DNA of 14,143 nt. Origin: an uncultured Bacteroidales bacterium (GTDB lineage Bacteria > Bacteroidota > Bacteroidia > Bacteroidales > UBA3663). The stretch's first letter is position 1. Every line of letters begins with the position of its first letter. The stretch covers positions 1 through 14,143 of the forward strand of contig CAJOOX010000070.1 of assembly GCA_905236195.1 (NCBI GenBank), written 5' to 3'. Below are positions 1 to 7,198 of this stretch, in pieces. The notes beneath the pieces are model-generated. The model saw only the letters and a list, made by a program, of their open reading frames with translations. It searched no databases and had not been told where the DNA came from. Both the position numbers and the translations under genes were made by a program.

Positions 1-410
1 GCGTATGCGAGACCAACGAAAAGGGCTTCCTGACGAAGGTGACAGAGCGCACACAGATTATCCGCGATGAAGACGGTGTGATCAAATTCATCGAAGGCGA
101 CACCAAGACAGCACTGGCCGAAAACACACCTGTGTCGATGAACATGTGGGGCTTCACTCCCGAATACTTCCAGGAGTCAGAGGACTACTTTGCGAAGTTC
201 CTGTCCGAGAATATCCAGAACCCCAAGTGCGAGTTCTATATCCCGCTGATGGTGGACATCCTGATTCACGCAGGCAAAGCCTCCTGTACGGTGCTCGATA
301 CTCCCTCGAAATGGTTCGGCGTGACCTATGCCAGCGACCGGCAGGGCGTAGTTGACAAATTCCAGGAACTGGCCGACAAGGGCATATATCCCTCTCCCCT
401 GTTCAAATAA
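1..410 (+). CDS. Sugar-phosphate nucleotidyltransferase, C-terminal part (5' end outside window)
   Basis: The reading frame is open from base 3 and ends at TAA 408-410, giving the last 135 residues of a longer protein. A GTG at 39 is internal, because the frame continues upstream without a stop (V-C-E-T-N-E-K-G-F-L-T-K). The sequence resembles the C-terminal half of bacterial NDP-sugar pyrophosphorylase-like nucleotidyltransferases (GT-A fold). Matching points are a VSMNMWGF segment after a strand-rich stretch, a conserved CEFYIPLMVD block, and an ending with KWFGVTYASDRQGVV. These enzymes join a sugar 1-phosphate to a nucleotide in the cytoplasm, but neither sugar nor nucleotide can be told from this fragment. 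The N-terminal nucleotide-binding loop lies outside the window. The next gene is 85 bp away and a hairpin lies between them, so a shared operon with the glycosidases is uncertain. Confidence 0.82.
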   Translation, partial: VCETNEKGFLTKVTERTQIIRDEDGVIKFIEGDTKTALAENTPVSMNMWGFTPEYFQESEDYFAKFLSENIQNPKCEFYIPLMVDILIHAGKASCTVLDTPSKWFGVTYASDRQGVVDKFQELADKGIYPSPLFK

Positions 411-434
411 ACTGTTCAGCAGAAACTCCTCACC

Positions 435-463
435 CCGTGTCGGATGTGCCGCATCCGACACGG
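435..463 (+). other. Strong intergenic hairpin without a T-tract
   Basis: A 12-bp perfect stem (CCGTGTCGGATG pairing with CATCCGACACGG) closes on a 5-nt loop, 24 nt after the nucleotidyltransferase stop codon and 32 nt before the GH105 start. The bases that follow (ATATACCG) contain no T-run, and the other strand has none either, so this is not a standard intrinsic terminator. It may act as a transcript 3' end stabiliser, a weak or factor-assisted terminator, or a protein-binding palindrome. No TAnnTTTG promoter element is seen between it and the GH105 start. Confidence 0.7.
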
Positions 464-495
464 ATATACCGAAATCTACTAACACCCTCCACCCA

Positions 496-1668
496 ATGAA
501 AAAAATCCTGCTCTTGGGCTTAGCCGCCCTTATGGCTCTGCCCGTCGTGGCGAAGAAGAAAGCTCCGCTGGCGACCGAACTGCCTACCCGCCAAGAAATT
601 CTCAAGACAATGGAACTCACCAACGACTGGTTCATGAAGAAATATGCCGACCCGACCGAGCCGACCAACGTGAACAAGATACGTTCGTCCAACCTCTGGA
701 CGCGCGGTGTGTACTACGAAGGACTGATGGCCCTTTACAGCATCAGCCCCAAGGACGAATACTACGACTATACATACCGGTGGTGCGACTTTCACCAGTG
801 GAAAGCGCGTGGACTGAACAACACGGCCAAACAGGGCAACCTGGCCCGCGATGCAGACAACTACTGCTGCGAGCAGACCTACATCGACATGTACCGTCTG
901 GAGCCCAAGCCTGAGAAACTGAAAAACGTAATCGCCCACTGCAACATGCTGGTCAACATCCCCGACTGCAGCGACTGGTGGTGGATCGACGCCATCCAGA
1001 TGGGTATGCCCGTGCTCGCCAAACTGGGCAAGACGACGGGCGACACGCGCTACTGGGAGAAGATGTGGCTGATGTATGAATACACCCGCAACCGGCAGGA
1101 CGGCGGTCTGTGGAATGCCGAGGACGGCCTGTGGTGGAGAGACCACAACTTCAATCCCCCCTACAAGGAACCCAACGGCGAAGACTGCTACTGGGGCCGC
1201 GGCAACGGATGGGTGGTGGCTGCGCTGGTGCGCGTGATGGACGAGATTCCTGAGACGGAAGCCCACTACAACGACTACAAGGCCGACCTGATTGCCATGT
1301 GCGAAGCCCTCGTGAAAGTGCAGCGCGAGGACGGATTCTGGAACTGCTCGCTCCACGACCCGAACAACTTCGGCGAGAAGGAGACCTCGGGCACGGCCCT
1401 ATTCATCTATGGCATGGCATGGGGCGTACGCAAAGGCTACCTGCCCGCCGACAAGTACATGCCCGTCATCACGAAGGCTTGGAACGCGATGGTGAAGTAT
1501 GCCGTACATCCCGACGGCTTCCTGGGGTACATCCAAGGGACCGGCAAGGAACCCAAGGACTCGCAGCCTACCCTTTACGACAAAGCGCCCGACTTCGAGG
1601 ACTTCGGTCTGGGCTGCTTCCTGCTGTGCGGAAGCGAAGTGTATAAACTCTCTACGACAGAGAAATGA
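496..1668 (+). CDS. Secreted GH105 unsaturated rhamnogalacturonyl/uronyl hydrolase
   Basis: This 390-residue protein belongs to glycoside hydrolase family 105 (YteR-like). The family hydrates the C4-C5 double bond of unsaturated uronic acid left at the non-reducing end by polysaccharide lyases, releasing 4-deoxy-uronate. The start at 496 was chosen because it opens a clear signal peptide (MKKILLLGLAALMALPVVA); a longer frame from 352 would overlap the upstream gene and hide it. Family marks are the tryptophan-rich segment ending in WWWID with Asp165, the likely equivalent of the YteR general acid/base Asp143, the WGRGNGW block at 233-239, and a C-terminal DFGLGCFLLCGSE helix typical of the alpha6/alpha6 barrel. 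The length is normal. The signal peptide places it in the periplasm. Its stop overlaps the GH106 start (ATGA), so the two are probably made together. The exact uronate-linked substrate is inferred from the rhamnosidase neighbour. Confidence 0.93.
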   Translation: MKKILLLGLAALMALPVVAKKKAPLATELPTRQEILKTMELTNDWFMKKYADPTEPTNVNKIRSSNLWTRGVYYEGLMALYSISPKDEYYDYTYRWCDFHQWKARGLNNTAKQGNLARDADNYCCEQTYIDMYRLEPKPEKLKNVIAHCNMLVNIPDCSDWWWIDAIQMGMPVLAKLGKTTGDTRYWEKMWLMYEYTRNRQDGGLWNAEDGLWWRDHNFNPPYKEPNGEDCYWGRGNGWVVAALVRVMDEIPETEAHYNDYKADLIAMCEALVKVQREDGFWNCSLHDPNNFGEKETSGTALFIYGMAWGVRKGYLPADKYMPVITKAWNAMVKYAVHPDGFLGYIQGTGKEPKDSQPTLYDKAPDFEDFGLGCFLLCGSEVYKLSTTEK

Positions 1669-4523
1669 GAAAAATCATTCTTTCGGTCATCGCTCTGGCA
1701 TCGGCAGGGGTGCTGACCGCACAGTCTGTCGACTGGCCGGAAATCAAGACAGAGGCTAAGCCGGGCACCCGCTGGTGGTGGCTCGGCTCTGCCGTCGATA
1801 AAGACAACCTCACCTGGAGTCTGGAGGAGTATGCCCGTGCAGGAATCGGCGCCGTGGAGATTACTCCCATCTACGGCGTGGTTGGTAACGAAAAGAACGA
1901 CATCAACTACCTCTCGGACCAATGGATGGAGATGCTGAGGCACACTGAGGCCGAAGGCAAACGCCTGGGCATCGAGATTGACATGAACAACGGTACGGGC
2001 TGGCCGTTCGGCGGACCTGAAGTACCCTTGGAAGAGGCAGCCTCGATGGCGGTGTTCAGCGAATGGGAGATTCCTGCGCAGGATCTCACCAAGGCCGAGA
2101 AACGCCAACTGAAACGCGGACGGACAGTCACAACCGACTATGCCTGCTCACTCCTGCCCAAGGACAAGAAAAAACTCCAGCAGATCCAATATGCAACTTT
2201 TGCCGGTGCATGGCTTTACGATGATGAGGGCAATGTGACCGACATCAGCGCATCCGTCAACAGCAACACACTGTCGTGCAAGGTGGACAAGACCAAACAC
2301 TACAGAGGCGTTGCCCTCTGGAACGGTCATACGCGTCAGGAAGTGAAACGTGCAGCCCCCGGCGGTGAAGGATATGTGATGGACCACCTGAATCCCAAGG
2401 CCGTAAGGAACTATTTCAGCAAGTTCACAGAGGCCTTCAAGCGTACAGGTACCGCTGTGCCCCACACGTTCTTCAACGACAGTTATGAGGTCTATCAGGC
2501 AGACTGGACACCCGCGATGCTGACAGAATTCGAAGCACGCCGCGGCTACCGTCTGCAGGACCATTTCCCCGAATTCCTGGACGAGAATGCCCCCAACCAC
2601 AAACGCATCGTGTCGGACTATCGCGAGACGATGTCCGATCTCCTGCTGGAAGTCTTCACCCATTACTGGGCAGACTGGGCACATCAGAACGGTGCCATCG
2701 TAAGGAATCAGGCACACGGCTCGCCGGCCAATCTGCTCGACGTCTATGCCGCCGTGGATATTCCCGAAATCGAAGGCTTCGGACTCTCGGACTTCAAAAT
2801 CAAAGGACTCCGCACAGACTCGCTCTGGAAGAAAAACGACTCGGACCTCTCGATGCTGAAGTACGCGGGTTCAGCTGCCCATGTAACGGGCAAGCCCTAC
2901 ACCTCGTCGGAGACCTTCACCTGGCTCACGGAACACTTCCGCACCTCGCTGTCGCAATGCAAACCCGACATGGACCTCATGCTTGTGTCGGGTGTGAACC
3001 ATGTGTTCTTCCACGGAACGACCTATTCGCCCCGTGAAGTCGCCTGGCCGGGATGGCTGTTCTACGCCTCGATGGAGATGTCGCCCTTCAACACCCTGTG
3101 GGAAGCGGCACCTGCCTTCTTCGACTACATAGCGCGTGCCCAGAGTTTCATGCAATGGGGACAGCCTGACAACGACTTCTTGGTCTATCTGCCCTTCTAT
3201 GACATGCTGAACGATCTGGACGGACGGTATGTGATGTTCGCCATCCACGGCATGGAGAAGAAAGCACCCAAGTTCGTGAAGGCAGTCAACACCATCTACG
3301 AGGCTGGTTACGACATGGACTATATCTCCGACCGCATGATAGCCGACACCAGGGTGGAAGACGGCAAGATAGTGACCTCGGGCGGCACCGCCTACAAGGC
3401 CCTTATCCTCCCACAGGTGAAGTTCATGCAGCCCGAAACCTTGGAACACCTCGTATCGCTGGCCCAAGAGGGTGCCACAATCATCTTCGTAGCAGGATAC
3501 CCGGAATCGGTACCCGGACTGGGCAACGAGGCTGAACGGCGCTACAAACTGGCCGATGCCGTTGCCAAATTGCCCACCTCTCAGTTTACGGTGGACGGCG
3601 TGGCCGATCCCATGGGAAAAGGCCGTATCATCACGGCAGGCAACTACAAAGCCGTACTGAATCTGGCCGCAGACATCAAACCCGAAACCATGAAGAGCGA
3701 TTTCGGGCTGAAGAGCATACGCCGCAGGAACGACACCGGTTACCATTACTTCATCTCGTCGCTCCAGAAGAACGATGTGGACGCCTGGGTAACCCTCGCC
3801 GTGGATGCCGCCGACGCCATGATTTTCGACCCCATGTCGGGCAGGAAAGGCAAAGCGATGATACGCAAGAACCAAGTAGGTGCAACGGAAGTGAAACTCC
3901 AGCTCCGCTCAGGCGAAAGCTGTATACTTCAGACCTACAACCAGGCGCTCACCGGGGACGTGCAGCCATGGACCTATCTGACCGATGCCGCAGAGACTGT
4001 AGCATTCAATGCTCCCTGGTCTCTCTCCTTCCCCAAATCCGAACCGCAGGTGAGCGAGACCTTCCGACTGGAAACGCTCAAGCCCTGGACTGCCCTCGGT
4101 AACGAAACCTTGAACACCCTTCGCGGAACAGGCCGCTATACAACGACCGTCAATATCCCGGCCAAGATGATGAAAGCCGGCTATGCTGACTGGGTGCTTG
4201 ACTTGGGTGACGTACGCGAAAGCGCACACGTCAAGGTGAACGGACAGGATGCCGGAACGGTATTCGCCGTACCCTATCGCCTGAGCGTAGGCCAATATCT
4301 CAAGAAAGGCAAAAACGTGATAGAAATCGAGGTGACCGGTCTGGCCGCCAATCGCATTGCCCAGATGGACCGTAACGGCGAACCCTGGCGCAAGTTCAAA
4401 AACGCCAACATAGCACCCCTGCCCGGAACGGACAAGGTGTCGGACTTCAAGACGTGGGGCACCATACCCTGCGGACTGAACAGCGAAGTGAAACTCATCC
4501 CGCAAAACGCCGTAACCGAATGA
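1665..4523 (+). CDS. Secreted GH106 alpha-L-rhamnosidase
   Basis: This 952-residue protein starts with a signal peptide (MRKIILSVIALASAGVLTAQ, probable cut near residue 20) and matches the glycoside hydrolase family 106 architecture. Near the N terminus is the hallmark KPGTRWWWLGSAVD stretch (32-45), followed by GAVEITPIYG and a NNGTGWPFGGP segment of the catalytic barrel. The middle part carries WPGWLFYASMEMSPFNTLW. The C-terminal part, roughly 780-930, looks like a galactose-binding-like beta-sandwich (WVLDLGDVRESAHVKVNG from 843, then GKNVIEIEVTGLAANRIA). Family members remove terminal alpha-L-rhamnose from rhamnogalacturonans. With the preceding GH105 this gives alternating removal of unsaturated galacturonate and rhamnose from RG-I oligosaccharides; that division of labour is inferred. 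The start is fixed by the 4-bp ATGA overlap with GH105, and the stop overlaps the methyltransferase start in the same way. I did not assign catalytic glutamates individually. Confidence 0.92.
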   Translation: MRKIILSVIALASAGVLTAQSVDWPEIKTEAKPGTRWWWLGSAVDKDNLTWSLEEYARAGIGAVEITPIYGVVGNEKNDINYLSDQWMEMLRHTEAEGKRLGIEIDMNNGTGWPFGGPEVPLEEAASMAVFSEWEIPAQDLTKAEKRQLKRGRTVTTDYACSLLPKDKKKLQQIQYATFAGAWLYDDEGNVTDISASVNSNTLSCKVDKTKHYRGVALWNGHTRQEVKRAAPGGEGYVMDHLNPKAVRNYFSKFTEAFKRTGTAVPHTFFNDSYEVYQADWTPAMLTEFEARRGYRLQDHFPEFLDENAPNHKRIVSDYRETMSDLLLEVFTHYWADWAHQNGAIVRNQAHGSPANLLDVYAAVDIPEIEGFGLSDFKIKGLRTDSLWKKNDSDLSMLKYAGSAAHVTGKPYTSSETFTWLTEHFRTSLSQCKPDMDLMLVSGVNHVFFHGTTYSPREVAWPGWLFYASMEMSPFNTLWEAAPAFFDYIARAQSFMQWGQPDNDFLVYLPFYDMLNDLDGRYVMFAIHGMEKKAPKFVKAVNTIYEAGYDMDYISDRMIADTRVEDGKIVTSGGTAYKALILPQVKFMQPETLEHLVSLAQEGATIIFVAGYPESVPGLGNEAERRYKLADAVAKLPTSQFTVDGVADPMGKGRIITAGNYKAVLNLAADIKPETMKSDFGLKSIRRRNDTGYHYFISSLQKNDVDAWVTLAVDAADAMIFDPMSGRKGKAMIRKNQVGATEVKLQLRSGESCILQTYNQALTGDVQPWTYLTDAAETVAFNAPWSLSFPKSEPQVSETFRLETLKPWTALGNETLNTLRGTGRYTTTVNIPAKMMKAGYADWVLDLGDVRESAHVKVNGQDAGTVFAVPYRLSVGQYLKKGKNVIEIEVTGLAANRIAQMDRNGEPWRKFKNANIAPLPGTDKVSDFKTWGTIPCGLNSEVKLIPQNAVTE

Positions 4524-5464
4524 TATCCAAGCCACGCGGCGAACGTAACCAAACCCTGACACTCTCTCCGGAAGAGATACCCGCTCTCGAAGAGAGAGTC
4601 GTGAGGGTGGATGCCATACAGGTGCCGCTGTCGCCCGGCCAAATGAGAGACCGCATCTTTTGCGGCAACATGGCGGAACTGCTGCCACTCCTCCCCGACC
4701 GTTTTGCCGATCTGATTTTTCTGGACCCTCCTTATAATATAAATAAGGTATATAACGGACAACAGTGGAAAGAACAGAGCGACGACAAATACGAGGCCTG
4801 GATGGAAACCTGGATAGGCAACCTGCTGGATAAACTCTCCCCGACAGGCTCAGTCTATCTGTGCGGCGACTGGAAAAACACCGCTGTACTGCAGAGGGTG
4901 CTGTCACGTCATCTGACCATCCTGAACCGCATCACCTGGCAAAGGGAAAAAGGACGGGGCGCTTCCAAAAACTGGAAGAACGGCATGGAAGACATCTGGT
5001 TCGCCGTGGCCGATCCGCACCACTACTACTTCGACATCGAAGCCGTCAAGGTAAGACGCCGCGTGAAAGCACCCTACCGGACGGACGGAATGCCCAGGGA
5101 CTGGCAGGAAACCGAAGACGGCAAATTCAGGGACACCTGCCCGTCGAACTTCTGGGACGATATCACGGTACCGTTCTGGAGTATGACAGAGAATACAGAA
5201 CACCCGACACAGAAACCGGAGAAACTGCTGGCCAAACTGCTGTTGGCCTCCTGTCCGAAAGACGGTATCGTATTGGATCCGTTCGTGGGAAGCGGCACAA
5301 CGCCCGTCACGGCCAAAAAACTGGGGTTCCACTGGGTCGGTGTCGAACGGGAAATGCACTATTGCCTGCTCGCCGAAAAACGGCTGCAACTGGCCGATGA
5401 CAACAAAACCATCCAAGGATTCAAAGACGGCGTGTTCTGGGAACGCAACTCTATAAACAAGTAA
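4520..5464 (+). CDS. Beta-class site-specific DNA methyltransferase (N6-adenine or N4-cytosine), apparently solitary
   Basis: The 314-residue product is an amino-methyltransferase acting on DNA with S-adenosylmethionine. The catalytic motif IV is DPPYN at 69-73. The SAM-binding motif I, DPFVGSGTT, is near the C terminus at 253-261, preceded by the conserved HPTQKP at 228-233. Motif IV before motif I is the beta-class order of enzymes such as CcrM and HinfI methylase. DPPY favours adenine N6 but does not prove it. The variable middle (about 120-215), rich in basic and aromatic residues, is the likely target-recognition part. The start at 4520 is chosen because it forms an ATGA overlap with the rhamnosidase stop; a longer frame from 4454 would run deep into that gene. 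No endonuclease gene is nearby, so it is either an orphan or has a distant partner. Target sequence unknown. Confidence 0.93.
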   Translation: MISKPRGERNQTLTLSPEEIPALEERVVRVDAIQVPLSPGQMRDRIFCGNMAELLPLLPDRFADLIFLDPPYNINKVYNGQQWKEQSDDKYEAWMETWIGNLLDKLSPTGSVYLCGDWKNTAVLQRVLSRHLTILNRITWQREKGRGASKNWKNGMEDIWFAVADPHHYYFDIEAVKVRRRVKAPYRTDGMPRDWQETEDGKFRDTCPSNFWDDITVPFWSMTENTEHPTQKPEKLLAKLLLASCPKDGIVLDPFVGSGTTPVTAKKLGFHWVGVEREMHYCLLAEKRLQLADDNKTIQGFKDGVFWERNSINK

Positions 5465-5485
5465 ACTATTGAACAACTACTTACT

Positions 5486-5908
5486 ATGTCATTGTTAACA
5501 TTATTCCTGTCCTCCCTCCCCATCCGCGCATGGATTGTATTGGGAACCTTACTGTTTGCGGCCGTAATCCTGCTGATATTCCGTCACAGCAAAACGGTTA
5601 AAATCATTTTTGTGCTGCTGCTTGTCTGCGCCCTCATTATCTGGCTGGTTCAGCAGACCTATGGAGACACGCAGTTTGTAGCCACGACCGAAGAACTTAC
5701 CAAATACATGGTGTTCGGTTTCATTCCGGGCATTCTTCTTGGATATCTCGTTGCCTATATCCTGTACGCTCCGCGAATGAAGAGAGCCAAAGCCGAACTT
5801 GAAGAGCTGAAACGAATCCAGACGATAAACACATCCGCCAAACTGGAAGGCCCCTCGGTTGCACCCGGCGAACCGGCTTCTCCCGAAGCTTCCACACCCT
5901 CGATGTAA
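5486..5908 (+). CDS. Small three-helix membrane protein of unknown function
   Basis: This 140-residue protein is not recognised. Three hydrophobic stretches predict membrane helices at about 15-32, 38-55 and 74-95. A short, charged, coiled-coil-like helix follows (RMKRAKAELEELKRIQ, about 97-112), and then a tail rich in Pro, Ser, Glu and Ala to the C terminus. Basic residues at 33-39 and 97-104 suggest how it sits in the membrane, but the topology is a guess. There is no signal peptidase or lipobox motif. It starts 21 nt after the methyltransferase stop and ends just before an intrinsic terminator, so it is the last gene of the GH105-GH106-methyltransferase transcription unit. A functional tie to the methyltransferase is possible but has no support beyond position. 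Codon choice looks like that of its neighbours. Confidence 0.85.
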   Translation: MSLLTLFLSSLPIRAWIVLGTLLFAAVILLIFRHSKTVKIIFVLLLVCALIIWLVQQTYGDTQFVATTEELTKYMVFGFIPGILLGYLVAYILYAPRMKRAKAELEELKRIQTINTSAKLEGPSVAPGEPASPEASTPSM

Positions 5909-5914
5909 AGAACC

Positions 5915-5954
5915 TCAGAGTTTTTGGTACAACCCAGGAACTCTGATTGTTTTT
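5915..5954 (+). terminator. Intrinsic terminator of the GH105/GH106/methyltransferase unit
   Basis: A 13-bp stem at 5915-5927 pairs with 5934-5946 (TCAGAGTT against AACTCTGA, then two G-U wobbles and three more pairs). The loop is the 6-nt TACAAC, and the stem is followed directly by the T-rich TTGTTTTT. It lies 6 nt after the stop codon of the membrane-protein gene. Together with the downstream promoter it separates this unit from the LacI/kdu unit. Confidence 0.85.
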
Positions 5955-6045
5955 CTGAAAATTGCATTTTTGAACAACAGAAAACCTTGCAAAAGTGCAA
6001 AAAATGTAAAATTTGCGCATTTTATTTAAAATTACCCCAAGAGAA
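5955..6045 (+). promoter_or_regulatory. AT-rich region upstream of the LacI promoter with candidate operator palindromes
   Basis: Two short inverted repeats stand out. One is TTGCA-AAAG-TGCAA at 5987-6000. The other is TAAAAT, a 6-nt spacer TTGCGC, then ATTTTA at 6007-6024. Both lie just upstream of the promoter of a LacI-family gene, where an operator or activator site would be plausible. In DNA this AT-rich such palindromes also arise by chance, and neither site is repeated before the other genes of the window, so the assignment is weak. Confidence 0.25.
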
Positions 6046-6077
6046 TTTGGAAAGTTCATATATTTTCTGTATCTTTG
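6046..6077 (+). promoter_or_regulatory. Bacteroidetes-type promoter for the LacI-family gene
   Basis: TTTG at 6046-6049 serves as the -33 element and TATCTTTG at 6070-6077 matches the -7 consensus TAnnTTTG of the Bacteroidetes primary sigma factor. The spacing is 20 nt, the expected distance. Transcription should start a few bases downstream, leaving an AT-rich leader of about 40 nt before the ATG at 6127. There is no Shine-Dalgarno sequence, as is usual in this phylum. Confidence 0.85.
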
Positions 6078-6126
6078 CAACGTGAAAATATTGTCTTTTC
6101 ATTTATAAATTAAAATAAATATCATT

Positions 6127-7155
6127 ATGGGTAAACAAGGGAAAGTTACCATTTACGATTTGGCGAAGCGTCTGAACACGACCGCTTCGACCGTATCACG
6201 CGCTTTGGCAGGTAACACTCGAATCAGCAAAAAAATGAGAGATGCTGTACAGAAGTTGGCACAGGAACTTAACTATGCACCAGATCCCATTGCTCATCAT
6301 TTACGCACGGGTCGCGGTTCCGCTTTGGGAATTGTTGTTCCGCGTATTGACCGTAACTTCTTTGCAGGCATCATCAGCGCCTTTCAGGAAACCGCACAGC
6401 GACAGAACTACAATGTCATTATTGCGGCCAGCAACGAAAACGTGCTTGACGAAACGGCCGCCATACGCGCCCTGCTCGCCAAAAAGGTGGACGGTATTGC
6501 CGTATCCCTTTCAGTTGAAACCATCCATCCCTCGTATGAGGTGGAATGCGGCATGAGGAACACTCCTCTGGTCTATTTCGACCGCGTGCCACAGATTACA
6601 GAGTCGGACACCATATCGAACGACAACTTCCAGATCGGTTATGACGCTACGATGCAACTGGCCCGCAAAGGCTGTAAGCGCATCGGCCATTTTGCCGGTC
6701 CTCAGACCCTGAAGTCGTATGTGGACCGTCTGGAGGGTTATAAGAAAGCCCTGGCCGACCTCGGGTTCCCCTTCCGCAAAGAATGGGTCTTCGAGAATAC
6801 TATCACCCTCGAAACGGGTACCGAAGTAGCGCTCCGCATCATGGAAATGGAAGAGAAGCCGGACGGAATCTTCGCGGCCGGTGACTTCTCGGCCATTGCC
6901 GCCATGGACACATTCATCTCCAAGGGACTGAAAGTGCCCAACGACATCGCCGTTGTTGGTGTGGCTAATGAAAGTCTCGACCCGTATCTGAAGACACCTC
7001 TCACATCAATCGACCTGCACCAGCAGCGTCTGGGCGAACTGGCTGCCAAGATGCTCCTGATGCGCATCAACAAAGCCGACAACGAAGAGATGCGTCCGCC
7101 TCAGCAGCGTGTCATCGTAAAACATGACATCATCCTGAGAGAGAGTATTCTGTAA
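6127..7155 (+). CDS. LacI-family transcriptional regulator, probable regulator of uronate catabolism
   Basis: This 342-residue protein has the standard LacI/GalR layout. An N-terminal helix-turn-helix covers 7-50 (VTIYDLAKRLNTTASTVSRALAG). A hinge helix around 51-63 carries Leu59 in the HHLRTGR segment that wedges into the minor groove of the operator. A periplasmic-binding-protein-like effector domain follows from about 66 (LGIVVPRIDRNFFAGI) and ends with the usual VVGVANESLDPYLKTPLTSID core. It lies 43 bp before kduI on the same strand with no promoter seen in the gap, so it is probably transcribed together with kduI-kduD-DUF4861 and may regulate itself. LacI-type KdgR proteins control KDG metabolism in other bacteria. 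That this one responds to a uronate intermediate is inferred from position. The gene ends in tandem stops, TAATAA. Confidence 0.93.
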   Translation: MGKQGKVTIYDLAKRLNTTASTVSRALAGNTRISKKMRDAVQKLAQELNYAPDPIAHHLRTGRGSALGIVVPRIDRNFFAGIISAFQETAQRQNYNVIIAASNENVLDETAAIRALLAKKVDGIAVSLSVETIHPSYEVECGMRNTPLVYFDRVPQITESDTISNDNFQIGYDATMQLARKGCKRIGHFAGPQTLKSYVDRLEGYKKALADLGFPFRKEWVFENTITLETGTEVALRIMEMEEKPDGIFAAGDFSAIAAMDTFISKGLKVPNDIAVVGVANESLDPYLKTPLTSIDLHQQRLGELAAKMLLMRINKADNEEMRPPQQRVIVKHDIILRESIL

Positions 7156-7198
7156 TAAAAAAAACAAACAAACAATAAAATACAATACAAACAATTAA

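Noticed and set aside
352..495. An upstream extension of the GH105 frame to an ATG at 352
   Set aside because: It overlaps the nucleotidyltransferase gene, crosses the hairpin, encodes no recognisable domain and would bury the clear signal peptide that begins at 496.
4454..4519. An earlier in-frame start for the methyltransferase at 4454
   Set aside because: It lies within the GH106 C terminus; the ATGA overlap start at 4520 follows the coupling pattern used one gene earlier.
2871..4907. Long open frames on the minus strand (for example 2871-3875 and 3909-4907, also 520-1356)
   Set aside because: They are antisense to well-supported genes, show low-complexity composition rich in Val, Gly and His, and have no family resemblance. 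They arise from the codon bias of the + strand genes.
4520..5908. A restriction-modification or phage-defence island
   Set aside because: There is only a methylase and a small membrane protein. No nuclease, helicase, specificity subunit, integrase or change in codon usage is visible.
7156..7198. The A-rich stretch before kduI as a separate promoter
   Set aside because: It has no TAnnTTTG and reads as a normal A-rich translation leader, so co-transcription with the LacI-family gene is simpler.
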